This document shows positions 8,506-16,778 of a stretch of DNA of 57,258 nucleotides, one piece after another. This stretch comes from CAZKYX01 sp964557125 (lineage in GTDB: Bacteria > Patescibacteriota > Microgenomatia > Levybacterales > GWA1-39-11). The position numbers and the translations under genes are program-made. The notes beneath the pieces were generated by a model. It saw only the letters and a program-made list of their open reading frames with translations. It was not told the origin of the DNA and searched no databases. Every line of letters starts with the position of its first letter. The stretch's first letter is position 1. The stretch is taken from positions 1-57,258 of the forward strand of contig CAZKYX010000006.1 in assembly GCA_964557125.1 (NCBI GenBank), given 5' to 3'.

Positions 8506-9276
8506 ATGTTTAAGCGCAATGCAGAAAAAAGTGTTTGGGAAAAATTCCCACAATTAAAAGGCATACCTGAAGAAAAATTTCCTCAACATCTTTTGCTTAT
8601 TCCAGACGGGAATGGGCGTTGGGCAAAGCTATATCACAAGAATATAACTGACGGTCACAGGGCAGGTGCAGAGGTTATCAAAAATATCTATCACGATTTG
8701 TGGCAACTTCCTATAAAATTTATCACTGTTTGGGGCTTTTCAGCTGATAATTGGTCAAGAACAAAAGAGGAAGCGGATGGGATAATGCATGTAATTGATG
8801 AAACCCTTAGGGTTATGCTCCCTGAAGCGTTAGAAAAAAATTCAAGAATTGTTCACATCGGGAGAAAAGATAGAATTCCTCAATATTTACGAGAAACATT
8901 TGAGAATGCTGAAAAGCTAACCGAAAAAAACACAGGAAGCGTTCTGTCCTTAGCAGTTGATTATGCTGGACAAGATCAGGAACTTCGCATGTACCGAAAG
9001 ATGATGCAGGATGGTGTGAAAGACATTACACCTGAATTGCTCGTCAAATATAGAGATGGCGGAGGAGTGGTGCCAACGGCTGACCTTATCATTAGAACTT
9101 CAGGTGAGAAGAGGACATCGGACTTAGGCTGGCTTTCAATAAATTCAGAACTTGCATTTATATCAAAACTTCTCCCCAATACCGGATCAAAAGATATTGT
9201 TGAGGCGATAGTTGATTTTACCGCTCGTGAAAGGCGATTTGGTGGGAGACCCACAGGGAAAGTCGGTAGTTTGTAG
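8506..9276 (+). CDS. uppS: Isoprenyl transferase (undecaprenyl diphosphate synthase family)
   Basis: 256 aa, normal length. It makes the long-chain polyprenyl diphosphate carrier for cell-wall glycan export by cis condensation of isopentenyl diphosphate. PDGNGRWAK at 33-41 contains the catalytic Asp34; GHRAGAE, the F-S-x-x-N-W motif (GFSADNW) and RTSGEKRTSD-LGWLSINSELAFI near the C-terminus follow the family pattern. TAAAAT lies 10 bp before ATG. It is followed by era on the same strand, 71 bp away. Confidence 0.92.
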   Translation: MFKRNAEKSVWEKFPQLKGIPEEKFPQHLLLIPDGNGRWAKLYHKNITDGHRAGAEVIKNIYHDLWQLPIKFITVWGFSADNWSRTKEEADGIMHVIDETLRVMLPEALEKNSRIVHIGRKDRIPQYLRETFENAEKLTEKNTGSVLSLAVDYAGQDQELRMYRKMMQDGVKDITPELLVKYRDGGGVVPTADLIIRTSGEKRTSDLGWLSINSELAFISKLLPNTGSKDIVEAIVDFTARERRFGGRPTGKVGSL

Positions 9277-9347
9277 TCAGTAGTTTTTAGTTCAATTCTT
9301 CAACTTATAGTGTGTATTTCAGTTCAATTTCTGTTATAATTGCATAG

Positions 9348-10214
9348 ATGAAAGATGAAAATTCAATTCCCTATAAATCTGGAAATGTTGCCTTGCTAGG
9401 AAGGCCAAATGCTGGAAAATCAACTTTGCTCAATGCAATTTTGCAGCAGAAGGTTTCTATCACCTCCCCAAAACCACAAACAACTCAATTTGCCATTGAG
9501 GCTGTTTATGAGGATGCGCGCGGTCAAATTATATTTTCAGATACACCCGGAATATTTGCAAAAACTGACAACCCCAAAGCTGCAGAACTTAACCTGAGCG
9601 CAGAAAGGGCACTTAAGAAGGGTGTTGATGTTGCTGTATACGTAATCGATAGAAGCCGTGAGCGTGGTGTTGAGGAAAATAAAGTATTGGGAATTATCAG
9701 AAAAACACAGGTGCCAAAAATATTGGTTATTAATAAATCAGATATTAAAAAGCCATCTTTTATTGAGCAGTACAAATTTATGGAGGAAGAGTTTGATGCA
9801 ATCGTAGAGCTATCAGCAAAAACCAGAACAAACCTTAATATTCTACTTGATACTATTTTTGCGTTTCTTCCTGAAGGCGAGGAACTAGTAAAGACATCTA
9901 AAATGCCAATACGTGCACTGAATGTTGATTCAAAACTATATATTCAGGAATTAATTCGCGAGAAGGCATTCTTAAGACTGAGACGTGAGGTTCCCTATTC
10001 AATACGTGTTGTTGTTGATGAAATTACAGAAAAACCTCAGAAAAATATGACAGTTATTAAAGCAAGAATTCTCACCATAGATAGATATAAGAGAATGGTT
10101 ATTGGAGCGGGTGGTTCTAAAATAAAAGAGATTGGGTCAATGGCGCGCCTTGAAATGGAACTTTCAACAAATAGGAAAATTTTTCTTGACTTAACAGTTG
10201 ATGAAGAGGATTAG
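9348..10214 (+). CDS. era: GTPase Era
   Basis: 288 aa. Era binds 16S rRNA near its 3' end and helps 30S assembly. G1 is GRPNAGKS (18-25), G3 DTPG, G4 NKSD, G5 SAK, and the C-terminal KH domain carries VIGAGGSKIKEIG. A perfect TATAAT at 9335-9340 stands 7 nt before ATG with no Shine-Dalgarno, a clean leaderless case. The gene runs 4 bp into the convergent hypothetical gene at 10211-11581. Confidence 0.95.
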   Translation: MKDENSIPYKSGNVALLGRPNAGKSTLLNAILQQKVSITSPKPQTTQFAIEAVYEDARGQIIFSDTPGIFAKTDNPKAAELNLSAERALKKGVDVAVYVIDRSRERGVEENKVLGIIRKTQVPKILVINKSDIKKPSFIEQYKFMEEEFDAIVELSAKTRTNLNILLDTIFAFLPEGEELVKTSKMPIRALNVDSKLYIQELIREKAFLRLRREVPYSIRVVVDEITEKPQKNMTVIKARILTIDRYKRMVIGAGGSKIKEIGSMARLEMELSTNRKIFLDLTVDEED

Positions 10215-11581
10215 CCGCAGATTCTGCAGACAAACAATTTTCGTTTTTCGTTCCAACTCATTGCTCCGTGTTCTGGATAGTCGCCGCATGTGGGTCCACT
10301 GTTTTCTGTTGCATTGACGGTAACAGTGTTGGTTTTGATGGGGATGTCATCAAAAGGCAGTACATCTTCACTATCTGACGTTAACTCTATGACAGTTTTA
10401 GTGTCGCCGAGGTATTTTTCAATAAATGCATCCTCACTCATATATCTTCTCTCATTCGCTATAGTACCCTGACATTTTTTCTTTGGGCAGTATGTTTCAA
10501 TATGCATCATTACGGAATTATCCTTGTCGTTTCGTTCGCTTAAGAATGAATCGCGTCTCAAATGGGAAGAGCATTTATTACATTTCATTTCATTTTCAGG
10601 AGCATCAAGTACTTCAGTTCTCATTTTCATTTCTTCCTTCGGCATTTTCGGAGGACCTTCCTTTACCGCATGCTCTGGTTCACCGCATGCGTCTAGTTTT
10701 GAAATAACTCCCTTTCTATCACGAATCCAAGTACATCTACCACACTCATTATCTATAAATGTGGTTTCATTTGCGTCTTTTGCATTTGCAATTGCGAGCG
10801 GCGGGTTTTTTGCTGCACTAAGGTTTTTTATTAGCTTACGTATGTCAACAGAATAGCCAAGCCTGCCATACACAAGTGGGATTCTTTCCAGTTGATGCTG
10901 TAGCCAATATTGAGTTTTTCCACTGTGCAATAGGTCTATTGGGCTTCTTTCTTTACCCAATCTTCCTTCCGTAATTATTACATCATCTAAATCGTTTCTA
11001 ACATGAATATTAGTAATGATAGTTTTTATTTTTTCATTTCCCCAGCTTATTTTTATCTCTTTTGTAGCTTCTCTCAGAAGTTCAGTTCTTCGTTTTTTGT
11101 ATTGGTCATAGGTTTTGTTTTGTTCAGCCGCTCCCCTTAGCTGTTCTTCGGTAGGTTTTCCTTCCAAAATAAAAACTGCACCTAGGTTTTGGCCGGTAAT
11201 AATACCCGTTTCGGTTTTGTCTATATCTTTTCCAACAAGCTGACTCGCACGATGAATAGTATCTTTATAATGCTCACCTTCCCGCCATAGTGGGGGAATG
11301 CCTACAAAAACTGCTGCAAATCTTCTTCCAACAATGAGTGGAACATGGTAGGTAAGCATTTTACCCTTTTTCATTACTGGCTTTAGCGTCTCAGGATTAA
11401 TGACAATAATTTCGTTAGGGTCTTGAGCAAAAATATATCCAAAATCACCAGAAGGTAATTGTTTTGCGATTTCGCTTTCTTTTAGAGCAATAGGAATATG
11501 GGGAACCTTTTGCGTATGGAGTTCCAAATCAGGGGTGAAATTTTGAATCTCCTCAATAGCTGGTAGTACTGTTTCTGTCAC
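10211..11581 (-). CDS. Hypothetical protein with several zinc-binding CxxC pairs
   Basis: 456 aa, cytoplasmic. The N-terminal ~200 residues are alpha/beta-like with a helical RRTELLREATKEIKIS segment. The C-terminal half has four cysteine pairs (CGRC, CNKC, CPKKKC, and a terminal CRICG), suggesting treble-clef or ribbon zinc sites. The last ribbon ends exactly at the C-terminus. No catalytic motif is recognised; nucleic-acid binding is a reasonable guess from the ribbons. It is convergent with era (4-bp overlap). Confidence 0.6.
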   Translation of the reverse strand: MTETVLPAIEEIQNFTPDLELHTQKVPHIPIALKESEIAKQLPSGDFGYIFAQDPNEIIVINPETLKPVMKKGKMLTYHVPLIVGRRFAAVFVGIPPLWREGEHYKDTIHRASQLVGKDIDKTETGIITGQNLGAVFILEGKPTEEQLRGAAEQNKTYDQYKKRRTELLREATKEIKISWGNEKIKTIITNIHVRNDLDDVIITEGRLGKERSPIDLLHSGKTQYWLQHQLERIPLVYGRLGYSVDIRKLIKNLSAAKNPPLAIANAKDANETTFIDNECGRCTWIRDRKGVISKLDACGEPEHAVKEGPPKMPKEEMKMRTEVLDAPENEMKCNKCSSHLRRDSFLSERNDKDNSVMMHIETYCPKKKCQGTIANERRYMSEDAFIEKYLGDTKTVIELTSDSEDVLPFDDIPIKTNTVTVNATENSGPTCGDYPEHGAMSWNEKRKLFVCRICG

Positions 11582-11656
11582 ATATACATTGTATCATAGG
11601 GATAATCGTGTATTTTTGCTCTTGTTTTTTAAAAAGTGATTATATATACTTATCCC

Positions 11657-12370
11657 ATGGCAAAAGCAAAAACTCCAAAAACTGTAGCAAAAAAAGCGGC
11701 AACGTCTGTCAAAGGTGCTACAAAAAGCTCAAAGGTGCAGTCATCAAAGCCAAAAACCCTCAAAGATATTTCTACCATGATTTCAGATAAGAAAAACAAG
11801 AAGATAGCATATATTATATTCGCTGTAATTCTTATTGGTGCTGTCGTCTACGCGCTTAAGGGTTTTGTAATTGCTGCGATGGTAAATGGAGAGCCGGTAA
11901 GCAGACTTACTGTTATTAGTGAATTAGAGAAGCAAAGTGGAAAAGCAGCTCTTGACGCAATTATTACAAGAAAGCTTATTGTACAAGAGGCACAAAAGAA
12001 AAATATCGTTGTGTCACAAAAAGATATTGATGCAGAAGTAAAGAAAATTGAATCTCAATTTGCAGGGCAGGGACAAAAACTTGACGATTTGCTTGCTGCT
12101 CAAGGACTTTCAAAAACTAAATTTTTAGATGAAGTGAGAATTCAATTGCTTGTACAAAATATTCTCGGAAATAATGCAAAAGTAAGTGATAAAGAATTTA
12201 CAGATTTTCTTGCACAAAATTCACAAATGCTTGAGGCTGAAACTGATCAAGCTGCAGCAAAAGCAAAGCTTAGATCACAACTTGAACAGCAAAAATTAGG
12301 TCAAAAGTATCAAGAGTGGATTGCAAATTTACGAAAGAGCGCTAAGATTCAGTACCTCGTTAACTACTAA
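11657..12370 (+). CDS. Membrane-anchored SurA-N-like chaperone
   Basis: 237 aa from the ATG at 11657; TATACT lies 6 nt before it, so an in-frame start 21 nt upstream is rejected. A very basic Ala/Lys-rich N-tail (about 45 aa) leads to one membrane helix (about 50-70). The outer part VNGEPVSRLTVISELEKQSGKAALDAIITRKLI...VVSQKDIDAEVKKIE matches the SurA N-terminal chaperone fold, but no parvulin PPIase domain follows. It probably escorts exported proteins. The basic tail might interact with ribosomes or nucleic acid. Confidence 0.75.
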   Translation: MAKAKTPKTVAKKAATSVKGATKSSKVQSSKPKTLKDISTMISDKKNKKIAYIIFAVILIGAVVYALKGFVIAAMVNGEPVSRLTVISELEKQSGKAALDAIITRKLIVQEAQKKNIVVSQKDIDAEVKKIESQFAGQGQKLDDLLAAQGLSKTKFLDEVRIQLLVQNILGNNAKVSDKEFTDFLAQNSQMLEAETDQAAAKAKLRSQLEQQKLGQKYQEWIANLRKSAKIQYLVNY

Positions 12371-12377
12371 GCATTGA

Positions 12378-12842
12378 ATGGGAAGAGTAGAGGATTTTAA
12401 TTTCGGACAACAAGACTTTCATTCAAAAGAAGATATTATCCAAAAGATTCAGTCAAAGTTTACACGATTTGAACAATTTGATTCCTGCAAGTACCCCCGT
12501 TTTTTGGCAGTCATACTTTCTAATGGGTTTAAGACGATTATTGAAGAGAGAAAAGGGTTTATTATTGGTTCTGCTTTAGAGCGAGAGAAAAACGCACCGT
12601 TTGAGACCCTCATGCTGACATGGCATGGGCTTGAAAGGGCAGAAACATTTTGGGATCAGGTAAAAGGAAGAGTATATCCAGAATTTTCAACCAGACGTCA
12701 AGCACCCGAAATTGATTATGTTACATTTTCACAAAGAGCCTTTGACGTACTTGACCAGAAATATCGAATGTTGTGGGAAAGAAATAATAACGACGGAATA
12801 AGTCAAAATATATTAACAACGAAACAAATATACGAAGGTTGA
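12378..12842 (+). CDS. Hypothetical protein
   Basis: 154 aa, starting 7 bp after the SurA-N-like gene, so the two are probably co-transcribed. No signal peptide or membrane segment. Trp/Phe-rich helical parts (LMLTWHGLERAETFWDQVKGRVYPEF) stand out but match no family I know. Confidence 0.55.
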   Translation: MGRVEDFNFGQQDFHSKEDIIQKIQSKFTRFEQFDSCKYPRFLAVILSNGFKTIIEERKGFIIGSALEREKNAPFETLMLTWHGLERAETFWDQVKGRVYPEFSTRRQAPEIDYVTFSQRAFDVLDQKYRMLWERNNNDGISQNILTTKQIYEG

Positions 12843-12846
12843 AACG

Positions 12847-13464
12847 CTATCTTTTACCGAATACGTTTTCAATAAAACCAAAAAAGCCGTCGATAAATTT
12901 TCCGCCAGTATTTGTCCAAAATCTATTGTTCCAGTTCTTGAATTTTCGATAGGTAGCATCATTGGTTGCTGGGGCGTTGGTGTTATTTTCCTCTGTGATT
13001 GTTGGTATTATGACCGTTTTTATTTGGGACCCTGTAAGTATATTCATATTTTCTTCACTCATGACTACTGATTCGGGAGTGTAACCGAGTTCTGTTAGTG
13101 AAGTTGGTTGAAGAGCTTGAAACGTGAGTATAGCGACTAAATTTTTACCTTTGATACCATTGATATTTCCGCGAGTAATAATAGCACCTCCATCAGTTAT
13201 TCCATCTTCTACTCGTATACCAAATTTTGATTTGTCAGTATTTATGGAGGTAAGTACTATTTTGTTTGCCGGATACGTAAGGTGCAGTTCTATCGCATTG
13301 ACTCGAGTTGAAGATTGAAGATAAAGCCTAACTTCTTTTGTTTCTCCTTTTGCAAATCCAACCGTTGATGCATCAAAGATAATTTGAGCAGTGTCTGACG
13401 CGTAGACAGAGTGAACAAAAGCAAGCAGAAAGAATAGGAAAAATCCAAAAAATAATTTTTTCAT
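12847..13464 (-). CDS. Secreted cohesin-like domain protein
   Basis: 205 aa with a signal peptide (1-22, FFLFFLLAFVHSVYA). Residues ~27-150 fit the cohesin/CBM-like jelly roll: AQIIFDASTVGFAKGETKEVRLYLQSS..VNAIELHLTYPANKIVLTS, ITRGNINGIKGKNLVAILTFQAL. The C-terminal tail is Trp/Phe-rich (YRKFKNWNNRFWTN...FFGFIENVFGK) and may contact the membrane or wall. It follows the dockerin gene by 4 bp in the same operon, which makes a cohesin-dockerin pair plausible. Cohesin is a fold-level call by pattern, not by search. Confidence 0.6.
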   Translation of the reverse strand: MKKLFFGFFLFFLLAFVHSVYASDTAQIIFDASTVGFAKGETKEVRLYLQSSTRVNAIELHLTYPANKIVLTSINTDKSKFGIRVEDGITDGGAIITRGNINGIKGKNLVAILTFQALQPTSLTELGYTPESVVMSEENMNILTGSQIKTVIIPTITEENNTNAPATNDATYRKFKNWNNRFWTNTGGKFIDGFFGFIENVFGKR

Positions 13465-13468
13465 GATA

Positions 13469-14170
13469 TTACTTCCAATTGTTAAGGAGAACAGATAAGT
13501 CTAGTGTATTAACCGTACCGTCTTTATTGAGATCTGCTTTGGAATCATTTGATTTCCAACGGGTAAGCATGTAAGAAAGGTCTTGGACGTTTACGATTGA
13601 GTCGCCATTCATGTCACCTGTAGGAGTAGGTTTTGTAGTTGCGGTTGGTAAAGGAAGTGGAGTGGGAGTAGGAGTGCTTGTGGGGAAGGGGGTCGGGGTT
13701 TTGGTTGGTGTCGCTGTGGGTACATGCGTTTTGGTTGGTTTTCTTGTTAGTTTTATGGTTGGAGTTGATGTTGGTGCGGTCGATGGTTTTGCTGTTGGGG
13801 TCGGAGAATTACTTGGAGCGAACGTTGGTGTGCTTGTTGGTGTAGCTTCAGTTGTGGTCGGCGTAGTTGTCGTATCCACAATGGTAGGGGTTGCTGTCGG
13901 TTGCACGTCCCAATCGCTTTGAGTCTGCTGATTGAAAGGGACAGGAGTAGCTGGCTCCCCATCAAGTGTGTCTGTAAATGTGTTTGTAGTTGCGTCGTAT
14001 GATGCTTTACTTGTTATATTTTGACGCTGTTGGGTAAGGAAAAAAGTAAGTGTAATTACTAGAAAAAGGGATGCCAAAAGGAGATAGGAAATAATAGTTT
14101 TTTTTCCAGTTTCGCGAATAAATTGTTCTACCTTTTTAAGGAATGGGAGATCATTGATTTCGTGAACCAT
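13469..14170 (-). CDS. Membrane-anchored dockerin protein with Pro/Thr linker
   Basis: 233 aa. One membrane helix (about 26-46) is followed by a ~110-residue stalk of TPTPT/PTSTPT repeats, then a type I dockerin: two calcium loops, GDMNGDSIVNVQDLS and ADLNKDGTVNTLDLS, each followed by a helix (YMLTRW, VLLNNW). The loops keep the D-x-N-x-D-G pattern. The stalk would lift the dockerin off the membrane to bind a cohesin, the neighbour at 12847-13464 being the obvious partner. The long GVGVGV frame on the opposite strand is a shadow of the repeats. Confidence 0.8.
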   Translation of the reverse strand: MVHEINDLPFLKKVEQFIRETGKKTIISYLLLASLFLVITLTFFLTQQRQNITSKASYDATTNTFTDTLDGEPATPVPFNQQTQSDWDVQPTATPTIVDTTTTPTTTEATPTSTPTFAPSNSPTPTAKPSTAPTSTPTIKLTRKPTKTHVPTATPTKTPTPFPTSTPTPTPLPLPTATTKPTPTGDMNGDSIVNVQDLSYMLTRWKSNDSKADLNKDGTVNTLDLSVLLNNWK

Positions 14171-14243
14171 AGAATGAATTCAAAATGCTACTTTTAAGTA
14201 CACACTATATTGGAAAAAATGTCAATATTTTTGAGGTTGGATT

Positions 14244-14273
14244 GCTGTCTCCCATCGTGTGATGGGAGACAGC
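14244..14273 (-). terminator. Strong hairpin ending island A
   Basis: Perfect 13-bp stem (gctgtctcccatc on both strands) with a GTGT loop, 44 bp past the last gene of island A on the leftward strand. There is no clear U-tract, as for islands C and E. Confidence 0.65.
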
Positions 14274-14277
14274 AAGT

Positions 14278-14293
14278 ATTGTCACGAAAGGTT
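14278..14293 (-). promoter_or_regulatory. 3' tail pairing element of island A
   Basis: On the minus strand the 16 nt read AACCTTTCGTGACAAT. Its exact reverse complement is found in the island's leader (15173-15200), split by a 10-nt bulge. It lies directly before the terminator hairpin. The RNA-level role is inference. Confidence 0.6.
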
Positions 14294-14316
14294 ATGCTTA
14301 CATAGCTTTGTGCTTT

Positions 14317-14478
14317 TTAATCGCAGTGCGATTGGTGCTTGGCGATGTTGCCCTTTTCCACACATGGCTTTATACCATGTGTGAGTGATTTGTATGGCTT
14401 TCTCCGAAATGCACTGTGAAGTGCGAGAAGGAGCGTGACGAGGACACAAACAGAAGGCATCGTTACTTCTGAGTTCAT
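14317..14478 (-). CDS. Small single-pass membrane protein, island A gene 3
   Basis: 53 aa. It starts 4 bp after the stop of the preceding gene, so translation is probably coupled. Residues 8-24 (PSVCVLVTLLLALHSAF) form one membrane helix, followed by a basic tail with two Cys and several His (IKPCVEKGNIAKHQSHCD). The coding sequence contains short perfect palindromes (cacatggctttataccatgtg). Unknown function. Confidence 0.5.
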   Translation of the reverse strand: MNSEVTMPSVCVLVTLLLALHSAFRRKPYKSLTHGIKPCVEKGNIAKHQSHCD

Positions 14479-14482
14479 GTCT

Positions 14483-14812
14483 TTAGGAAGATTTGCCGAT
14501 GCCGTACAGGCTTGTACATTCGGTGACAACACCGAGTGTTGATAAAAGGTTGCAATTGCTTTCTGGACCAAACTGAGCAAGCAAACGTCCCTGAATGGCA
14601 TGAGCCCTTGTTCCAAGCTCAACCATGAGCTGGTTATGGGTAAGGTTGGGAATTTCTGCAGATTCCTCAATTGCTTTTTGGGCGGTATAGAGGAAGTCGT
14701 TTTTGACAATATCGACGACTTCGCGTTTTGGGAAGCGGGATGAAAAGCACCCTTTTAGGGTGAGTTTTAGCCCAGTTTTCGGACACGCGTATTCCTCGAT
14801 TTTCGAAATCAT
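14483..14812 (-). CDS. Hypothetical protein, island A gene 2
   Basis: 109 aa from the ATG at 14812, chosen because AGGAG sits 5 nt upstream; a longer frame reaching 14944 overlaps gene 1 and has no such signal. It begins ISKIEEYACPKTGLKLTLKGC, where two cysteines may form a site, followed by a helical region and a Cys-containing end. Unknown family. Codon use is more GC-rich than in the flanking core genes. Confidence 0.6.
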   Translation of the reverse strand: MISKIEEYACPKTGLKLTLKGCFSSRFPKREVVDIVKNDFLYTAQKAIEESAEIPNLTHNQLMVELGTRAHAIQGRLLAQFGPESNCNLLSTLGVVTECTSLYGIGKSS

Positions 14813-14849
14813 TGTTTCTCCTATTGAGTGATGGTTGTCAAAAATATAT

Positions 14850-15149
14850 TCAGTTGAGCTGAATCTGACTGAGTGCTTTTGGATTTTCGACCGTAATTTT
14901 AAGGTCGAGTATCCACGGTTCGCCTTCTGGTGAGTTAGGACCATAGATATGACTTAACTCGTTGATGATCTCAGACGGATGAGGCAGCCTTTCAGTAGCT
15001 ACTCGATGGGCGAGCGCTTTTTGAATGAGCTTGCGCCTCATGCGCAGATCTTTGTATGGGGCGGGGGCCTCATCATACGTAAGTACTACAACAGTACCCG
15101 TTGTATGTTGCTCCCTTATTTCCCTTCTTGGTTTTTTACGCGCCAACAC
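14850..15149 (-). CDS. Hypothetical basic protein, island A gene 1
   Basis: 99 aa, GTG start with AAGGAG 4-6 nt upstream. The N-terminus is highly basic (ARKKPRREIRE) and the middle helical and Arg-rich (KDLRMRRKLIQKALAHRV). The C-terminus GEPWILDLKITVENPKAL looks like a beta pair. Unknown family; nucleic-acid binding is possible from charge. First gene of a three-gene leftward operon with a ~50-nt leader. Confidence 0.6.
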   Translation of the reverse strand: MLARKKPRREIREQHTTGTVVVLTYDEAPAPYKDLRMRRKLIQKALAHRVATERLPHPSEIINELSHIYGPNSPEGEPWILDLKITVENPKALSQIQLN

Positions 15150-15172
15150 CTTCTCCTTTTCTCGTTCTAAAC

Positions 15173-15200
15173 AACCTTTCGGCTGATTATTCGTGACAAT
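15173..15200 (-). promoter_or_regulatory. 5' leader pairing element of island A
   Basis: On the minus strand the leader starts ATTGTCACGAA, then 10 nt, then AAAGGTT. Together these are the reverse complement of the 16-nt tail at 14278-14293. A TAACAT -10-like hexamer adjoins at 15201-15206, so the element would lie at or near the very 5' end of the mRNA. Confidence 0.6.
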
Positions 15201-15217
15201 ATGTTAAAGTGCTATTT

Positions 15218-15271
15218 TGAAACGAAAAGACACACAAGCTTTTATGTGTTTTCGATGCAAAAAACGTTTCA
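15218..15271. promoter_or_regulatory. Long imperfect hairpin between island A and fba
   Basis: Outer arms tgaaacg (15218-15224) and cgtttca (15265-15271) enclose a second pair, aaaagacaca / tgtgtttt. It lies in the divergent region between the leftward island A promoter and rightward fba. It may be a regulatory site or attenuator. Confidence 0.4.
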
Positions 15272-15372
15272 TTATAGCAGAAGCATGAAAAAAAAGGAAG
15301 ATAGAGTGCTTCAGATTGTTCTAGTTGACTCACATTGATTTTTTCCCGTAAACTATTAGTTCATACCTGCCT

Positions 15373-16725
15373 ATGATATTTCAAAATCTAGATGAACTTC
15401 ATCGTGAATTAGATGCTGTTGTGATTGTCGAGGAAAATGAAATTTTTGTTCACGATGAAGCAAAAGTCAGAGAACTTGCAATTGATAACCTCGTATATTC
15501 TGCTGTGTTATCAGATGACGCACAGGTAAAACATATGTGCCGTGTGTATATTAGAAAGCTTGCCAAAAAAATGGGAGCGATTTCTTCCTCAATACATCCT
15601 TTGTACGAGGCATTTGGAAAGGGTGAGGTGCATGGATTTACAGTTCCCGCATTTAATATGAGGGCAATGACTTACGATGTTGCGCGGGAGATATTTAAAA
15701 AAGCTGTCGAAATTGAAGCTGGGAGTTTCTTTTTTGAAATAGCAAGAAGCGAAATGGGATACACATTCCAAAATCAGGACGAAGTGACGGTGGTCGTACT
15801 GGCAGCAGCCATAAAAGAAGGATTTGTTGGTCCCGTTTTTCTACAAGGAGATCATTTCCAATTTAAAGAAGAGTTATTTAGAACAAATCCACAAGCCGAA
15901 ATAGATAATATACAGCTTTGTGTGAAGGATGCACTTTCTGCGGGTTTTTACAATATTGATATAGATGCATCAACACTTGTTGATTTGAAAAAGGAAAATA
16001 AAGATGAGCAGCAAAAAGATAATTATGAAATGACTGCCCGTATGACAAAATTTATTCGAAGCATGCAGCCGAGCGGAGTAATGGTAGCTATTGGTGGGGA
16101 AATTGGTCATATTGGTGGGGTAAATTCTACCATTGAGGATTTTGAAGCCTTTATGGATGGATATCTTAAACTCATTGAACCTGATGGACTCAAGGGAATA
16201 AGCAAGGTGAGTGTACAGACGGGCACGAGTCATGGGGGAACGATAAATCCGGACGGGACTATAAAAAAAGCAGATGTTGATACCGGAGTTTTGGAGTCAA
16301 TTGGCAAAGTTGCAAGAGAAAAATATGGAATGGGTGGTGCTGTGCAGCATGGTGCATCGACATTACCGAATGAAATGTTTGGTGAATTTCCAAAAGTCGG
16401 AACTGTTGAGATCCATTTGGCAACAGGTCTTCAAAACATTGTTATCGACTCATTGCCACAAGGTCTGAAGGATAAAATGTATGAATGGGTGAAAACCGAA
16501 GGGGCAAAAGAACGCGAAGAGGGTTGGACTGATGAGCAATTCTTATATAAGATTAGAAAAAAAGCCATTGGACCATTCAAGAAAGACATGTGGCTTATCT
16601 CAGAGGACGAAAAAGAAATAATACGTGCAAAATTGCGTGAAGAATTAGATGTGTTATTCGAAAAGCTAAATATTGCTGGAACCGCTCATACCGTTCGTAA
16701 GTATGTCGGAGAATCTGGAATATAG
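15373..16725 (+). CDS. fba: Class II fructose-bisphosphate aldolase
   Basis: 450 aa, longer than usual because of ~80 N-terminal residues before the TIM barrel. It splits or forms fructose-1,6-bisphosphate. Barrel motifs: GFTVPAFNMRAMTYD, LQGDHFQF (metal-binding His region), IDIDASTL, GGEIGHIGG, SVQTGTSHGG (phosphate/metal loop) and AVQHGASTLP. The last ~90 residues are another helical extension. It is followed by pgk 53 bp away, making a small glycolytic cluster. The AT-rich spacer between them consists of ATATTC repeats. Confidence 0.88.
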   Translation: MIFQNLDELHRELDAVVIVEENEIFVHDEAKVRELAIDNLVYSAVLSDDAQVKHMCRVYIRKLAKKMGAISSSIHPLYEAFGKGEVHGFTVPAFNMRAMTYDVAREIFKKAVEIEAGSFFFEIARSEMGYTFQNQDEVTVVVLAAAIKEGFVGPVFLQGDHFQFKEELFRTNPQAEIDNIQLCVKDALSAGFYNIDIDASTLVDLKKENKDEQQKDNYEMTARMTKFIRSMQPSGVMVAIGGEIGHIGGVNSTIEDFEAFMDGYLKLIEPDGLKGISKVSVQTGTSHGGTINPDGTIKKADVDTGVLESIGKVAREKYGMGGAVQHGASTLPNEMFGEFPKVGTVEIHLATGLQNIVIDSLPQGLKDKMYEWVKTEGAKEREEGWTDEQFLYKIRKKAIGPFKKDMWLISEDEKEIIRAKLREELDVLFEKLNIAGTAHTVRKYVGESGI

Positions 16726-16778
16726 AAGTTTGAATTTTATTTTTTTATTCAATATTCGATATTCAATATTCAAATAAC

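Noticed and set aside
13611..13922. Long plus-strand frame of GVGVGV repeats
   Set aside because: It is the antisense reading of the Thr/Pro stalk repeats of the dockerin protein.
14813..14944. N-terminal extension of island A gene 2
   Set aside because: Overlaps gene 1 and ignores the AGGAG site before the ATG at 14812.
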